Assembly: GCA_026129685.1 (NCBI GenBank)
Contig: JAHCHO010000003.1
Location: forward strand, 124,001-188,000
DNA from: Fimbriimonadaceae bacterium
Lineage (GTDB): Bacteria > Armatimonadota > Fimbriimonadia > Fimbriimonadales > Fimbriimonadaceae
Length of the DNA stretch: 64,000 nucleotides
Direction of reading: 5' to 3'
The translations under genes and the position numbers were made by a program. This document shows, piece after piece, positions 18,385-27,444 of this stretch; within the stretch, counting starts at the first letter, position 1, and each line of letters starts with the position of its first letter. Under the pieces are notes generated by a model. That model had not been told where the DNA came from and did not search any database. It worked only from the letters and a program-made list of their open reading frames with translations.

Positions 18385-18888
18385 ATGTGCCACCTGATCA
18401 CCCTCTCCACCACCCGCCCCGACGACCTGCGGGAAATCGAGCAGGCGTGTTGCGTATTCGAGCCGCTCGACGCCGACGATCCGATCGGCGCGGCGCTGGA
18501 GCATCCCCATCGCTGGTTCGTGGCGTGTCGTTTCGGCGGTTGCAGCTGCCACTTTCGCCACGCGCACGGTCCGGCCCTTGCCTGGGATCCCGCCGCCGGC
18601 GGCCCGCAGGAATCAGGCGGGTGGGTCGAGGACCCGCAGACCGAGCCGAGCTTTGGCCCACCGGAAGACTGGTCGCCCGAAGACGCGGACGACGTCCGGG
18701 CGACCGCCGAGTTCTGGGAGATCCTTCGCTCCCTCGCCGCGTCGGGCGATGCGGTGGAAGTAGTGTGCGTTTGGGAGGAGCCGCCCGGTACCGAGGTCGA
18801 GGTGCGGACCTGGGACGTCTCGCTCCGGGAGGTGCCGCGCGAGTCGTTCCGCTTCCACGACGGATGGCGGTTCCGCATCCGTCCCTGA
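18385..18888 (+). CDS. Conserved-type unknown protein with Cys/His cluster
   Basis: 167 residues, no signal peptide. Near residue 50 is a CRFGGCSCHFRHAHG motif that could bind a metal, followed by a proline/aspartate-rich linker and a strand-rich C-terminus. It starts four bases after the VapC stop and may be read from the same transcript. No family recognised. Confidence 0.6.
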   Translation: MCHLITLSTTRPDDLREIEQACCVFEPLDADDPIGAALEHPHRWFVACRFGGCSCHFRHAHGPALAWDPAAGGPQESGGWVEDPQTEPSFGPPEDWSPEDADDVRATAEFWEILRSLAASGDAVEVVCVWEEPPGTEVEVRTWDVSLREVPRESFRFHDGWRFRIRP

Positions 18889-18923
18889 ACCCGTCCGACC
18901 CCCTCTGGTAGCCTTGCCGGAGC

Positions 18924-21482
18924 ATGGATTCGGGTTCGCGCGTCCCCCTCTACTACACCTTCGGCAACCATCAGCACTGGGTCGACCTCCAGTGGCTGTG
19001 GGGCTACCACGTCATGCCGGGCTCGGTGGACGACATGGTGTTCATGATCGAGGAGACGGGCACCAAGGGATGCGTCAACTTCGACGGAATCGGCTACGAG
19101 AAGCTCGCCGCCGAATCCCCCGAGACCATCGCGCAGTTGCGAAAAGGGGTGCGCGAGGGGACGATCGAGGTGGTCGGCGGATCCTACGGCCAACCCTACG
19201 GCCTGTTCCATCCCGGCGAGTCGAACGTGCGGCAGCGCATCTACGGCGCGCGGGCGGTGCGGCGGGTGCTCGGCGCTTGGCCCACCACCTTCTGGGAGGA
19301 GGAGTTCGACTTCTTCCCGCAGTTGCCCCAGATGCTCGCCCGCACGGGCTATCGGAACGCCTCGCTGTTCTTTCAGTGGACCTGGCACACCCCGGAAGTG
19401 CCGCGCGAGACGAGCGCCGCCGTCTGGTGGGAGGGACCGGACGGGTCGCGCCTGCTCACCGCCACCCGCAACGCCCTGAACCTGCACCAGTGGCCGGAGG
19501 ACATGCAGATTCTGTTCGACCAGCTCGCCGCCGGTCAGCAACCCGTCGCCGGCGTCGGGAACGTGCCGCCGCTCATTCTGCAGTGGGTCGAGCTGATGCG
19601 CACCCCCGACTGGATGTGCCGCACCGAGGTGCTCTTGCCCAAGCTGAAGGCGCTCCTGCAGGACCCCCGCTTTGAGATTCGCGCGACCACCCTGGGCGCC
19701 TACCTCGACCTCGTGCGCGCCGACGGCGGCGAGGTCCCGGTTCGGCGCTACAGCTTGGACGACGTCTGGCACGGGATGTCGAACGGCAAGAACGACGACC
19801 GGATGCGCCAGGCCTCCCGCGAGACCGAGGAGAATCTCCTCGCGGCGGAGTCGCTCGCCGCGATGCTCGGGCTTTTCGGGCGGCCCTATCCCCGGTGGGA
19901 CGTGTACCCGACCTACGAGTTGGAGGAGGCCTGGCGTCACCTCCTCGCCACCCAGCACCACGACAACGACGAGTGCGAAGTGCTGTGCGGCCACGTGGCC
20001 AAGGCGCAGCACGCCTACGCGCAGGAACTGGCGCCCACCCAATACTCCCTCGAGTTTCTCGCCGAGCGCGTCGGGCTCTCGGAAGGGCAGCGCTTGGTCT
20101 ACAACCCGTTGCCCTGGGAGGTGACGGACGCCGAGTCGGGGACCGTGCTTCCGCCGATCGGGTACGCGGTCGTCGAGCGGGACGATACCGAGGAATCGGC
20201 GGACGACGACGATCCGCCCGACTCCTTCTGGGCGACCGATCACGGATACGAAGGCGTCCACGACGACCTTCGGGTCGTGCTGGACACCTGCGCCCAGACG
20301 GTTCGGCTCCTCGCCCCCGGCTTCCCGGAGGGGTTGTTCGGCGACGCTCTCGTCGTCACCAAACGGAAGGACGGCAAGGAGGTCCGATTCAAGGGGGTCC
20401 ACGACGTGATCGGCGAGTCGGACGGCGTGTTCTTCACCCTTCGCGCCGAAGGGACCGACGAGACGATCGGGGTCGAGATCAAGTTCGACGCCGCCCTCGA
20501 CGGGTTCGCGATCTGGACGAGCGTCGAGATGTACCAGGGTCCCGAAGAGACGGTCGTCCCCGAGTGGGTCTGCGATCCCGGCCTGAACGGAGCGTACCGT
20601 CTCCACCTCGAGCCGTCGCTGCCGGACTGGACGATACGGACGGACGCGCCCTACAGCGTGCAAACGGTGCGCCCGAACGGCGAGTGGCCGAAGAAGTACC
20701 CAGAGGGCGACTGGATGACCTCCGCGCAGTGGTTCGAGAAGGTGCGTGACCCGTTCCACTCTTCGACCTTCGTGGACGTGGCGGACGCGGCGGGCAAGGG
20801 CGTCCAGATCGTGCACGAATCGAGCCAGCAGTGGTTCCTCGCCGACGGCGCGATCCAAAACGTGCTCACCATGCGCGACCCTTGGGACAACGGCTTGTTC
20901 CTCGGCGAATCGAAGAAGCAGTTCGTGGTGGTGCCGCACGAGAAGGAGTCGGCGCGCGAGATGTGGCAGCGTGCCCAGACCTGCTTCCGAAAGCCGATCG
21001 AACTCCGCCACCGGCGTTACCACCGCGCCGCCGTCGCGCCCGAGGTGGACCTCCCGGCCCAGTTCGGGGCGCTGAAGTTCGACGCGCGGCACTCCCTCGT
21101 CACCGCCTTCTACCGCGAGATCGAGGAATATGCGGGCAAGTACCTCGACGACTACGCAGGCCGCGGAATGGGCTACCCGTACGTCGTGCGCCTCGTCGAG
21201 TTCGACGGAGTGGGCGAGGAGGCGACGCTGCACCTACCGGGCGCGGTGGCGGCGGCGTTCCGGACGAACCTGCTCGGCTCGATCGAGGGTCGCCTGGACC
21301 CGGAGCCGAGCGGGCGTCCCGACTTCGCGCACGGCTTGCCCGACCTCTCGTGGAGCGCCCTGCGCGTTGGGCTGAAGCCCTACGAAATCGTCACCCTCTA
21401 CCTCGATCTCGAGATGGGGCGAAAGGAGACGCGCGACCTTGACGCGAAACGTCACGTCTGGGCCACGGTCCACCGAGTCTAG
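18924..21482 (+). CDS. Glycoside hydrolase family 38-like protein
   Basis: 852 residues without an obvious signal peptide. The N-terminus has an HxHxxD-type metal motif (NHQHWVDLQWLW, residues 15-26) and the phrase TTFWEEEFDFFPQLPQML, resembling the catalytic domain of GH38 alpha-mannosidases; the remaining 500 residues look like the helical and beta-sandwich domains of that family. Family membership is inferred from these motifs and overall layout and should be taken as likely rather than certain. A GGAG lies before the ATG. The O-methyltransferase starts on the base after its stop codon. Confidence 0.6.
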   Translation: MDSGSRVPLYYTFGNHQHWVDLQWLWGYHVMPGSVDDMVFMIEETGTKGCVNFDGIGYEKLAAESPETIAQLRKGVREGTIEVVGGSYGQPYGLFHPGESNVRQRIYGARAVRRVLGAWPTTFWEEEFDFFPQLPQMLARTGYRNASLFFQWTWHTPEVPRETSAAVWWEGPDGSRLLTATRNALNLHQWPEDMQILFDQLAAGQQPVAGVGNVPPLILQWVELMRTPDWMCRTEVLLPKLKALLQDPRFEIRATTLGAYLDLVRADGGEVPVRRYSLDDVWHGMSNGKNDDRMRQASRETEENLLAAESLAAMLGLFGRPYPRWDVYPTYELEEAWRHLLATQHHDNDECEVLCGHVAKAQHAYAQELAPTQYSLEFLAERVGLSEGQRLVYNPLPWEVTDAESGTVLPPIGYAVVERDDTEESADDDDPPDSFWATDHGYEGVHDDLRVVLDTCAQTVRLLAPGFPEGLFGDALVVTKRKDGKEVRFKGVHDVIGESDGVFFTLRAEGTDETIGVEIKFDAALDGFAIWTSVEMYQGPEETVVPEWVCDPGLNGAYRLHLEPSLPDWTIRTDAPYSVQTVRPNGEWPKKYPEGDWMTSAQWFEKVRDPFHSSTFVDVADAAGKGVQIVHESSQQWFLADGAIQNVLTMRDPWDNGLFLGESKKQFVVVPHEKESAREMWQRAQTCFRKPIELRHRRYHRAAVAPEVDLPAQFGALKFDARHSLVTAFYREIEEYAGKYLDDYAGRGMGYPYVVRLVEFDGVGEEATLHLPGAVAAAFRTNLLGSIEGRLDPEPSGRPDFAHGLPDLSWSALRVGLKPYEIVTLYLDLEMGRKETRDLDAKRHVWATVHRV

Positions 21483-22154
21483 ATGACACCTCCGCGCAGC
21501 AAGTCCATCCTTTTCGACGACGCGTTCTACGCCTACCTCGTGGATCACTGGGTGCGCGAGCCCGACCTTCTGCGGCGTCTGCGCGAGGAGACCGACGCGA
21601 TGCCCAACGCGGGCATGCAGATCGGGCCGGAGCAGGGCCAGCTCATGGGTCTTCTTGTGAAGCTGCTCGGCGCGCGCCGTTGCCTGGAGGTGGGGGTGTT
21701 CACCGGTTACTCGTCCCTGGCGGTGGCGCTCGCGATGCCCTCCGACGGCTGCATCGTGGCCTGCGACGTCAGCGACGAGTACACCTCGGTGGCGCGAAGG
21801 TACTGGGCGGAAGCGGGGGTGGCCGACCGGATCGCCCTGCACCTCGGGCCGGCGGTCGAGACGCTTCGGACGTTGCTCGAGCAAGGCCAAGCGGGCACCT
21901 ACGACTTTGCCTTCGTGGACGCGAACAAGGGCGACTACGACGCCTACTACGAAATGGGACTCAAACTCCTGCGTCCCGGCGGCGCGATGCTGATCGACAA
22001 CGTGTTCTGGCACGGACGGGTGCTGGACGAAGCGGACCAAAGCGACGACGTCCGCGCGATCCGGGACCTCAACGCGAAAGTTCGCGCCGACGAGCGCGTG
22101 GACCTAGCCGTCGTTCCCATTTGCGACGGCGTCACCCTCGTCCGCAAGCGCTGA
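21483..22154 (+). CDS. SAM-dependent O-methyltransferase, class I
   Basis: 223 residues of the caffeoyl-CoA/catechol O-methyltransferase family. SAM-binding motif I is LEVGVFTGYSSL; the metal-binding acidic residues lie in FAFVDANKGDY and the Asp-Asn pair in LIDNVFWHG. The acceptor is unknown. It is directly downstream of the GH38-like gene with no gap, so the two share an mRNA. Confidence 0.88.
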   Translation: MTPPRSKSILFDDAFYAYLVDHWVREPDLLRRLREETDAMPNAGMQIGPEQGQLMGLLVKLLGARRCLEVGVFTGYSSLAVALAMPSDGCIVACDVSDEYTSVARRYWAEAGVADRIALHLGPAVETLRTLLEQGQAGTYDFAFVDANKGDYDAYYEMGLKLLRPGGAMLIDNVFWHGRVLDEADQSDDVRAIRDLNAKVRADERVDLAVVPICDGVTLVRKR

Positions 22155-22156
22155 CC

Positions 22157-22504
22157 CTATTCCGCCTCCTCTTCCCAGTGGAACCGGTGGAGGAGACGGT
22201 GGGCGACGGGGGCGATCATCACCCCCGCGATCGCGACGAAAGCGAGCCCCGAGAAGAGCGCGTAGAACGAGGCGAACAGCTTCGCCGGCGCGGTGTGAGG
22301 CGCTTGGATCGGCCCCATGCCACCAAGAATCATCGAGGCTTCGAGCAACGAGTCCAGCCAGTCGAGACCCGCGAACCGGTGGTAGCCCAGCACCCCGATC
22401 CCGAGGGCGAGACCGACGATCACTCCCGCCACCAAAGCATGGCGGAGGACGCGGACGAAGAACTCGCGAGGCGGGATCGGCGGCTTTCCTCTCGGCTCGT
22501 ACAT
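22157..22504 (-). CDS. Small two-helix membrane protein, unknown
   Basis: 115 residues. Two membrane segments (LVAGVIVGLALGIGVLGY and LFSGLAFVAIAGVMIAPVA) flank a loop with a short hydrophobic re-entrant-like stretch (SLLEASMILGGMGP), a layout reminiscent of ion-channel pore modules, though no selectivity filter is seen. The ATG at 22504 gives the N-terminus MYEPRGKPPIPP. It is convergent with the methyltransferase. Confidence 0.6.
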   Translation of the reverse strand: MYEPRGKPPIPPREFFVRVLRHALVAGVIVGLALGIGVLGYHRFAGLDWLDSLLEASMILGGMGPIQAPHTAPAKLFASFYALFSGLAFVAIAGVMIAPVAHRLLHRFHWEEEAE

Positions 22505-22619
22505 GGTCAATGGCGAAGACGTTCGACGACGGGCCAAAGGCACCGCATGAGGGCGGCGGTTACTGGGCCTATCGCCCGCCCTGGCAGGTTTTGGCCGCCG
22601 GGGCGCGAACTCGGTTAGG

Positions 22620-24233
22620 ATGATCCTCGCCTGCGCCCTCGCTTTCGCCGGCCTTTTTCCCTCGGCTCGGGCCCCGAAGACCTACCCCGACAAGATCGGG
22701 CTGGAGCTTTCCGGCATCGGCGACGGCGGGCGGGACAAGCCCTTCGCCGATCTGGCGAAGACCCTCCGCCCCTGGACGACCCTCGACGGTCAACCCGCCC
22801 CGGTGGACGCGTTGGGTTGGCCGACCACCGACGCGCAAACGGTGCTCTTCGACATCCGACCCTTCGGCGCCTGGGCTCCGCCGATCGACGACCCGGACGC
22901 CTTTCAGCCGGACTGGAGCGGCGTGTACCCCTTTGAGTTCACCGGGCGGGCCGAGCTTCGTCAGACCGACGCGACCAAGGTCCTCCTCCGCAACCTGACC
23001 TACGACGCTAGGACCAACCGCACTACGGGCGAGATGGTCGTGCCCAAGGGGCAAGGCTTGGTCGTCCTCGCCTTCGGCAAGACCAAGCGAACCCCGGCGT
23101 CGCCTGTGGGCAGCGGAATCACCGGCCTGCGGATGATGCGTCCCGGCTACAAGCTTTCGGACCGCGCGACCTTCACCCGCGAGTTCCTCGAAATGCTCAA
23201 GCCGTTTCGGGTGCTGCGATACATGGACTGGCTCGACACGAACCACAACCCCGGCTACTACGGGGACGCGGGCCACCACGCCTTGAGGTGGGCCGACCGC
23301 AAGACGCCCGCCCACGCGACCCAGGCCACCGATTCCACCGGCTACGGGGCGGCTTGGGAGTACGTCGCCGAACTGAGCAACACGACGGGCAAGGACGCAT
23401 GGATCAACATCCCGGTGGCGGCGACGGACGACTATGTAAGGGAGTTGGCGAAGTTTCTAAAAGCCCGCCTGAAGCCCACGATAAAGGTGTATCTCGAACA
23501 CTCGAACGAGGTCTGGAACTTTGGGTTTCCCCAGTACATCTACAATAAACTCGCGGCGATCGACGAGGTGAAGCGGGGCGGCAGTCCGCTGAACAAGGAC
23601 GGCGAAACGAGCGAGGAGCGCTGGACGCACCGGCGGCACGCCAAGCGCCTTCACGACATCCAGGCGATCTTCGTCAAGGAGTTCGGACCGGGCAGCTACG
23701 GCAGGCGCGTATTCCCGGTTTACGCCTCGTGGGTGATCAACCCCGACTCGCACTACCGGGATGTGTTCGCCTGGTTCGAGAAGGCGATCGGACCGGTGAA
23801 CAGGTCGTTCTGGTCGCTCTCGGGGGCGGCGTATTACAACGCGCACGGCGCGCCGAAGGACGCCTCGCCGGCGCAGATTCTGGAGATCATGCGCCGATCG
23901 AGCGACTCGAACCGCGTTTTCTTGCGCCGACTCAAGGAGATCGGGGACGCCCATGGCCTCGCCCTGACCCAGTACGAAATCGGCCCCGACAACGGGGGCG
24001 GCGACCCGACGAACGTGGCCAACCGGATTCGGGCCAACCGTCTGAGCGCGATGAAGGACTTGGTGCTCTACGACGCCCGGCAGTGGTTCGCGATGGGCGG
24101 CGACCTCTACATGTACTTTGCCAGCCCGACGGCGGTCAGCCGCCACGGTTGCTGGGGCCTCAGCGAAGACGCGGCCGACCTGAACACGCCCAAGTGGCGC
24201 GCGATCTACGAGCTGACGGGGTTCCGTCGGTGA
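22620..24233 (+). CDS. Secreted glycoside-hydrolase-like protein
   Basis: 537 residues with a short signal peptide (LACALAFAGLFPSARA). A TIM-barrel-like core contains YLEHSNEVWNFGF, where the Asn-Glu pair looks like the acid/base of clan A glycosidases, and later TQYEIGPDN, a candidate for the nucleophile. The first 150 residues may form a beta domain. Substrate unknown; a polysaccharide is likely given its neighbours. It is convergent with lexA. Confidence 0.6.
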   Translation: MILACALAFAGLFPSARAPKTYPDKIGLELSGIGDGGRDKPFADLAKTLRPWTTLDGQPAPVDALGWPTTDAQTVLFDIRPFGAWAPPIDDPDAFQPDWSGVYPFEFTGRAELRQTDATKVLLRNLTYDARTNRTTGEMVVPKGQGLVVLAFGKTKRTPASPVGSGITGLRMMRPGYKLSDRATFTREFLEMLKPFRVLRYMDWLDTNHNPGYYGDAGHHALRWADRKTPAHATQATDSTGYGAAWEYVAELSNTTGKDAWINIPVAATDDYVRELAKFLKARLKPTIKVYLEHSNEVWNFGFPQYIYNKLAAIDEVKRGGSPLNKDGETSEERWTHRRHAKRLHDIQAIFVKEFGPGSYGRRVFPVYASWVINPDSHYRDVFAWFEKAIGPVNRSFWSLSGAAYYNAHGAPKDASPAQILEIMRRSSDSNRVFLRRLKEIGDAHGLALTQYEIGPDNGGGDPTNVANRIRANRLSAMKDLVLYDARQWFAMGGDLYMYFASPTAVSRHGCWGLSEDAADLNTPKWRAIYELTGFRR

Positions 24234-24243
24234 ACGAGGTCCT

Positions 24244-24879
24244 TTAGAACGCCATGCCTTCGTAGTCGCGTATCAGACCGACGATGCGCCCGATGACGCG
24301 GGCGTCGTCCCGAGAGCGATCCACCACGATTGGGTCGTACGCCGGATTGCTCGGGACGAGGCGGATGCTCTTCGCGTCGAAGTGGATGCGCTTGACGGTC
24401 GCCTCTTCGCCCACGAGGAACGCCACGAGGTCCCCATGATTGGCGGTCGGCTGCGGGCGGACCACCACAAGGTCGCGCGGCAGGATTCCCTCGCCCGCCA
24501 TCGAGTCGCCCTTGACCCGGAGCAGAAACGCGTGCTCGATGCTGCGAACCATCTCCGACGGGACCGGGATGAGGTCCTCGACGTTTTCTTGGGCGGTGAT
24601 CGGGGCGCCCGCCGCGATCGAACCCAGAAGCGGGAGCATGATCACACGACGGCTGGTCTGGTACGCGGGGTGCACGACCTTGATCGAACGCGGCATGTTC
24701 GATCGAGAGATGTAGCCCTTGCGCTCAAGCGCGTCCAGGTGCACGGTCACGCCTCGAAGCGAACCGATTTCGAATTCTTTGCCGATTTCGCGGATGGACG
24801 GCGGATACCCCTCGCGCTGGATATAGTCCAGCACATACTGCAGGATCATCTGTTGCCGTTTGGTGAGTCCTTTCGCCAT
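24244..24879 (-). CDS. lexA: LexA repressor
   Basis: Represses the SOS regulon and cuts itself when RecA is activated. The 211 residues have the N-terminal winged helix (SIREIGKEFEIGSLRGVTVH), the Ala90-Gly91 cleavage site (IAAGAP), the catalytic Ser126 in KGDSMAGEGI and Lys163 in ATVKRIH. The ATG at 24879 is chosen for MAKGLTKRQQ, the usual start. Upstream lies a GTAGAC-containing motif also found before the gene at 34754, a candidate self-operator. Confidence 0.95.
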   Translation of the reverse strand: MAKGLTKRQQMILQYVLDYIQREGYPPSIREIGKEFEIGSLRGVTVHLDALERKGYISRSNMPRSIKVVHPAYQTSRRVIMLPLLGSIAAGAPITAQENVEDLIPVPSEMVRSIEHAFLLRVKGDSMAGEGILPRDLVVVRPQPTANHGDLVAFLVGEEATVKRIHFDAKSIRLVPSNPAYDPIVVDRSRDDARVIGRIVGLIRDYEGMAF

Positions 24880-24903
24880 GTGAGCACCGTCCACCGGGGG
24901 ATA

Positions 24904-24933
24904 GTCTACGAGAAGGGACGTTTATTTGTCTAC
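24904..24933 (-). promoter_or_regulatory. Candidate lexA operator/promoter
   Basis: Two GTCTAC hexamers (GTAGAC on the lexA strand) at 24904-24909 and 24928-24933 are direct repeats 24 bases apart. On the lexA strand the outer copy reads GGTAGACAAATAAACG, nearly the same as TAGTAGACATAAATC in the palindrome at 34764. LexA binding is inferred. Confidence 0.35.
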
Positions 24934-24995
24934 CTAAGTGTCGCGGTTTTCCACGTTTTCCGCGTGGCGGTCTCGGTGCGGGGGAGGCCGGAGAA

Positions 24996-25159
24996 ACGAG
25001 AACGCCCCCGTGGGGTGTTGGGGGCGTCTCGTTCGATCGCTCCGATGCGGATCGGAGGATCTCCTTGGGGAAGGAGGATATGCGTCACTTTGTTAAACTC
25101 CCGACGGAGTCGGATCGTTCCGCCCAGGCGTCTGGGGTGTGCCAAAGGTCCTTGTTTGG
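24996..25159. ncRNA. Structured intergenic region, possible small RNA with terminator
   Basis: Six inverted repeats follow each other: 24996-25032 (13-14 bp with one bulge, loop of 10), 25040-25057 (7 bp, tetraloop), 25059-25079 (8 bp, GGGG loop), 25097-25110, 25123-25136 and 25142-25159 (5 bp each). Read on the minus strand the strongest hairpin comes last and is followed by TTTCTCC, so it could end a small RNA, or end the PIG-L transcript ahead of lexA. No known RNA family recognised. Confidence 0.35.
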
Positions 25160-25161
25160 AC

Positions 25162-25893
25162 TCAGGCGTAAGGATTGCCGTCGAGCGCCTCGACCCAGCG
25201 GCGCCAGTTTCGGGTGCGCGCGACCCGGTTCGCGAGGGTCCCCGGCAAGTTCGGCGCACGGAAGTCGCGGTGCGTTTGGGGTCGGAGCCGCTCGACCGAG
25301 GCGAGGGTGGGTCGTCGGCCGAGGGAGAGTTCGCGCACCTCGTGCCAGATCAGATTCCACCGAATCCTCTGGCTCGGGTACCCGCGCGCCAATCGTTTCT
25401 TGAGAAGGCGTTCGTCAGGTTCAAGAACCAGGGTCTCCTCGTCCGTAGGGTCGGCGAACCGTCCGATCCACGGCATCGGCGTGAGGTAGGTGTGGTACAG
25501 CGGCAACTCGAAGATCGGTCCGTCGAAGGCGCGGTTCGCGATCAAGTTCGTCGCATCGTGGTCCAAGTGCCCTTGCTCGAACGCGGCGGTCACGACGCGA
25601 TCCGGGCGAGACCGACGCACGTTCTCCCGGACCCGGTCGGTGAGGTCGGCCACCCGGTCCAGAAGTCCCTTGGTGGGCGCGCCGAGGAAGGTGGCGGCGC
25701 GCGCATCCCCGCCGATCGTCGCCCAGACCGCGCGGGACTCGGCTTCCCGAACGGGGCTTGAATGAAGCCAGACCGCCTCGACGGACGCGCCGGCGCGGTG
25801 AAGCCGGCGCAACCAGGCCGCGATGGCGAGTTCGTCGTCCGGGTGGGGAAAGACGAACAGCCAGCGGAGGCCGGGATCGGGGTCGAACGCGCG
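25162..25893 (-). CDS. PIG-L family deacetylase
   Basis: Zinc-dependent N-acetylglucosaminyl deacetylase fold; members remove acetyl groups from GlcNAc-containing lipids, thiols or glycans. The signature FPHPDDELAIAAWL holds two metal ligands and the catalytic Asp, and EQGHLDHDATN supplies the third ligand region. The start is uncertain: the only start codon close ahead of the motif is TTG at 25893 (243 residues) with no binding site. The frame stays open into the VOC gene upstream, which suggests coupled translation. Confidence 0.78.
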   Translation of the reverse strand, partial: RAFDPDPGLRWLFVFPHPDDELAIAAWLRRLHRAGASVEAVWLHSSPVREAESRAVWATIGGDARAATFLGAPTKGLLDRVADLTDRVRENVRRSRPDRVVTAAFEQGHLDHDATNLIANRAFDGPIFELPLYHTYLTPMPWIGRFADPTDEETLVLEPDERLLKKRLARGYPSQRIRWNLIWHEVRELSLGRRPTLASVERLRPQTHRDFRAPNLPGTLANRVARTRNWRRWVEALDGNPYA

Positions 25894-25946
25894 CAACGCG
25901 AAGGGATTCTGGCACCGAACGGTGGCATCCGCCCGTTGCCGGGGGA

Positions 25947-26309
25947 CTACCGCTTCTCTTCCATCAGGGCCAGCAGGTGGCCGTCCGGATCGCGGAAGAA
26001 CACCATCCACAGTTCGTGGTCCGGCATCTTGGCGACCACGTGCGGCTCGTCGACCATGGCGACGCCGCGCGCCTTGAGTTCCTGGTAGGCGGCCTCGATC
26101 CCCTGCACCGTGAAGTAGTGGCACTCGTCTCCGATCACGACCGACTCCTTGGCCGTGCCTTCAAGCATGAGGCGGACGCCGGCGCAATCGAAGAACACCA
26201 GGTCGCCGAAACGAAAAAGCTTGGGCAGACCCAAGGTTTCGCCGTAAAACCGCTCCGATCGGTCGGCATCGGTCACGTTGAGAGCGATCTGGCCAAGGGC
26301 GCTAAGCAT
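25947..26309 (-). CDS. VOC-superfamily (glyoxalase/dioxygenase-like) protein
   Basis: 120 residues with one vicinal-oxygen-chelate domain: the first beta-alpha-beta module ([19 protein letters not shown]) and the second ending in [15 protein letters not shown]. The first metal ligand position, often His, is Gln here, so enzyme activity is uncertain. GGAGGAA lies before the ATG. It is followed by the PIG-L gene on the same strand. Confidence 0.85.
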   Translation of the reverse strand: MLSALGQIALNVTDADRSERFYGETLGLPKLFRFGDLVFFDCAGVRLMLEGTAKESVVIGDECHYFTVQGIEAAYQELKARGVAMVDEPHVVAKMPDHELWMVFFRDPDGHLLALMEEKR

Positions 26310-26392
26310 GGGTTCCTCCGTCGTGCGACCCCGACTCTACCGCAGAGATCCGGTCTCCGGTCCGTGGCGCCGACCACACGCTCGTCCCGCGC

Positions 26393-26398
26393 CATAAT
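26393..26398 (+). promoter_or_regulatory. -10 box of tRNA-Ser
   Basis: CATAAT ends nine bases before the tRNA 5' end. The same hexamer is found just ahead of several protein starts, which supports reading those as real -10 boxes. Confidence 0.5.
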
Positions 26399-26407
26399 GA
26401 CCTCTGC

Positions 26408-26495
26408 GGAGGGGTGCCGGAGCGGTCGAACGGACCTGTCTTGAAAACAGGCGTCCCGCAAGGGACCGTGGGTTCGAATCCCACCCCCTCCGCCA
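26408..26495 (+). tRNA. tRNA-Ser (anticodon UGA)
   Basis: The acceptor arms GGAGGGG (26408-26414) and CCCCTCC (26485-26491) pair fully. The anticodon stem CCTGT/ACAGG encloses the loop CTTGAAA with anticodon TGA. A long variable arm (CGTCCCGCAAGGGACC) marks it as serine, the T arm is GTGGG-TTCGAAT-CCCAC, and CCA is encoded. It decodes UCA and likely other UCN codons. Confidence 0.95.
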
Positions 26496-26500
26496 GACTC

Positions 26501-27262
26501 CTATCGTCGGCGCCGTCTCAGGAGACCGCCCGCCCCGATCGCCAACGCCGCCAGCGACATGGGTTCGGGGACGGGATTAAGCCAGTTCAGGCCGGTCCCG
26601 GAGGTCACGTCCGGCGTGACGAGGTTGCCGCCCGAATCGCGCACGTCCGAGATCCCCGTCCACTGAACGGTGCTCTCGAAGTCGGCCTCCGCGTGCCCGA
26701 TGTTGGCCATCGCGCTCACCATGTTGCTGACGCGAATCTGGAACGGTTCCCCCCAGGTGAAGGCAAAGGGCAGTTCCAGGAATCCGTTGGGGTCGCCGGT
26801 GACGCCGAAAGCGGAATGGACGCGGCCGTCCGCCGACGCGAACTCGCCGGCGACGGTCAGACCGTGGACGAAGGCCGCCTGGGCCTCCCAAGGCGGGAGC
26901 GCGCCGGCGTCAAGGCGACCGGAGAAGTCCACGCGGGCGACCGCCGTGCCCGAGCCCGACAGGCCGGCACCGGTGAAGGTCGCGGTGTCCTCGAAATAGG
27001 ACTCGGCCCGCGCGATGCCGTTGCCTTCGGGATCGGCGTGCACAAGTTGGGCGTACGAGCGAACCGTGCCGTAGTTCAGGTTCAACCGCGCGACCGCGCC
27101 GCCGTCCACCGCGTCGAGGATCACCGGGCCTACGCTGACGTTCGCACCGTCGAAGTCGTTCTGGGCCTGCAAATAGCCGAAGAGCGTCGGGCCTCCCTGG
27201 GCGAGCGCTCCAACGGAACCAAGGGCGAAGGCCGACCAAGCGGCGACGCGAAGACCAACCAT
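26501..27262 (-). CDS. PEP-CTERM sorting-domain protein
   Basis: 253-residue exported protein. It has a signal peptide ([10 protein letters not shown]) and ends with the PEP-CTERM tail: [17 protein letters not shown], a short membrane segment, then a cluster of arginines. Such proteins are cut by exosortase and placed on the surface or in the extracellular matrix; no exosortase gene is in this window. The body is beta-rich with no known domain. A good promoter lies at 27336-27364. Confidence 0.88.
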   Translation of the reverse strand: MVGLRVAAWSAFALGSVGALAQGGPTLFGYLQAQNDFDGANVSVGPVILDAVDGGAVARLNLNYGTVRSYAQLVHADPEGNGIARAESYFEDTATFTGAGLSGSGTAVARVDFSGRLDAGALPPWEAQAAFVHGLTVAGEFASADGRVHSAFGVTGDPNGFLELPFAFTWGEPFQIRVSNMVSAMANIGHAEADFESTVQWTGISDVRDSGGNLVTPDVTSGTGLNWLNPVPEPMSLAALAIGAGGLLRRRRR

Positions 27263-27335
27263 GTTTCTATCCTCCGCGCGCCCCGCAGGGCGCGTTCACT
27301 CGCCGCGTCTTCCGCGCGGCCAACCAACTGCCGCC

Positions 27336-27364
27336 ACTATAACACGGTTCCCGGGTTTCGCCAA
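27336..27364 (-). promoter_or_regulatory. Promoter of the PEP-CTERM gene
   Basis: On the minus strand TTGGCG and TATAGT are separated by 17 bases, close to the vegetative sigma consensus, about 75 bases ahead of the start at 27262. Confidence 0.55.
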
Positions 27365-27444
27365 GTCGTGGGTTCGGACCTTGCCGAGTCCCAGGCGGCC
27401 GCCGCCCACCCGATGCAGAATCCTAGCGAAACAAGGAGGCTTGC

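Noticed and set aside
17922-21233. Minus-strand open frame of about 1100 codons
   Set aside because: It is the antisense shadow of the GH38-like gene and its neighbours; the plus-strand genes have recognisable motifs, while this frame has biased, repeat-free composition with no family pattern.
25065-25403. Plus-strand small gene behind AAGGAGG at 25071
   Set aside because: The ATG is only two bases from the GGAGG, the frame runs into the antisense of the PIG-L gene, and the purine stretch is better explained as one arm of a hairpin.
26408-26495. tRNA-Ser as an integration site for a mobile element
   Set aside because: No integrase and no repeat of the tRNA 3' end were seen on either side.
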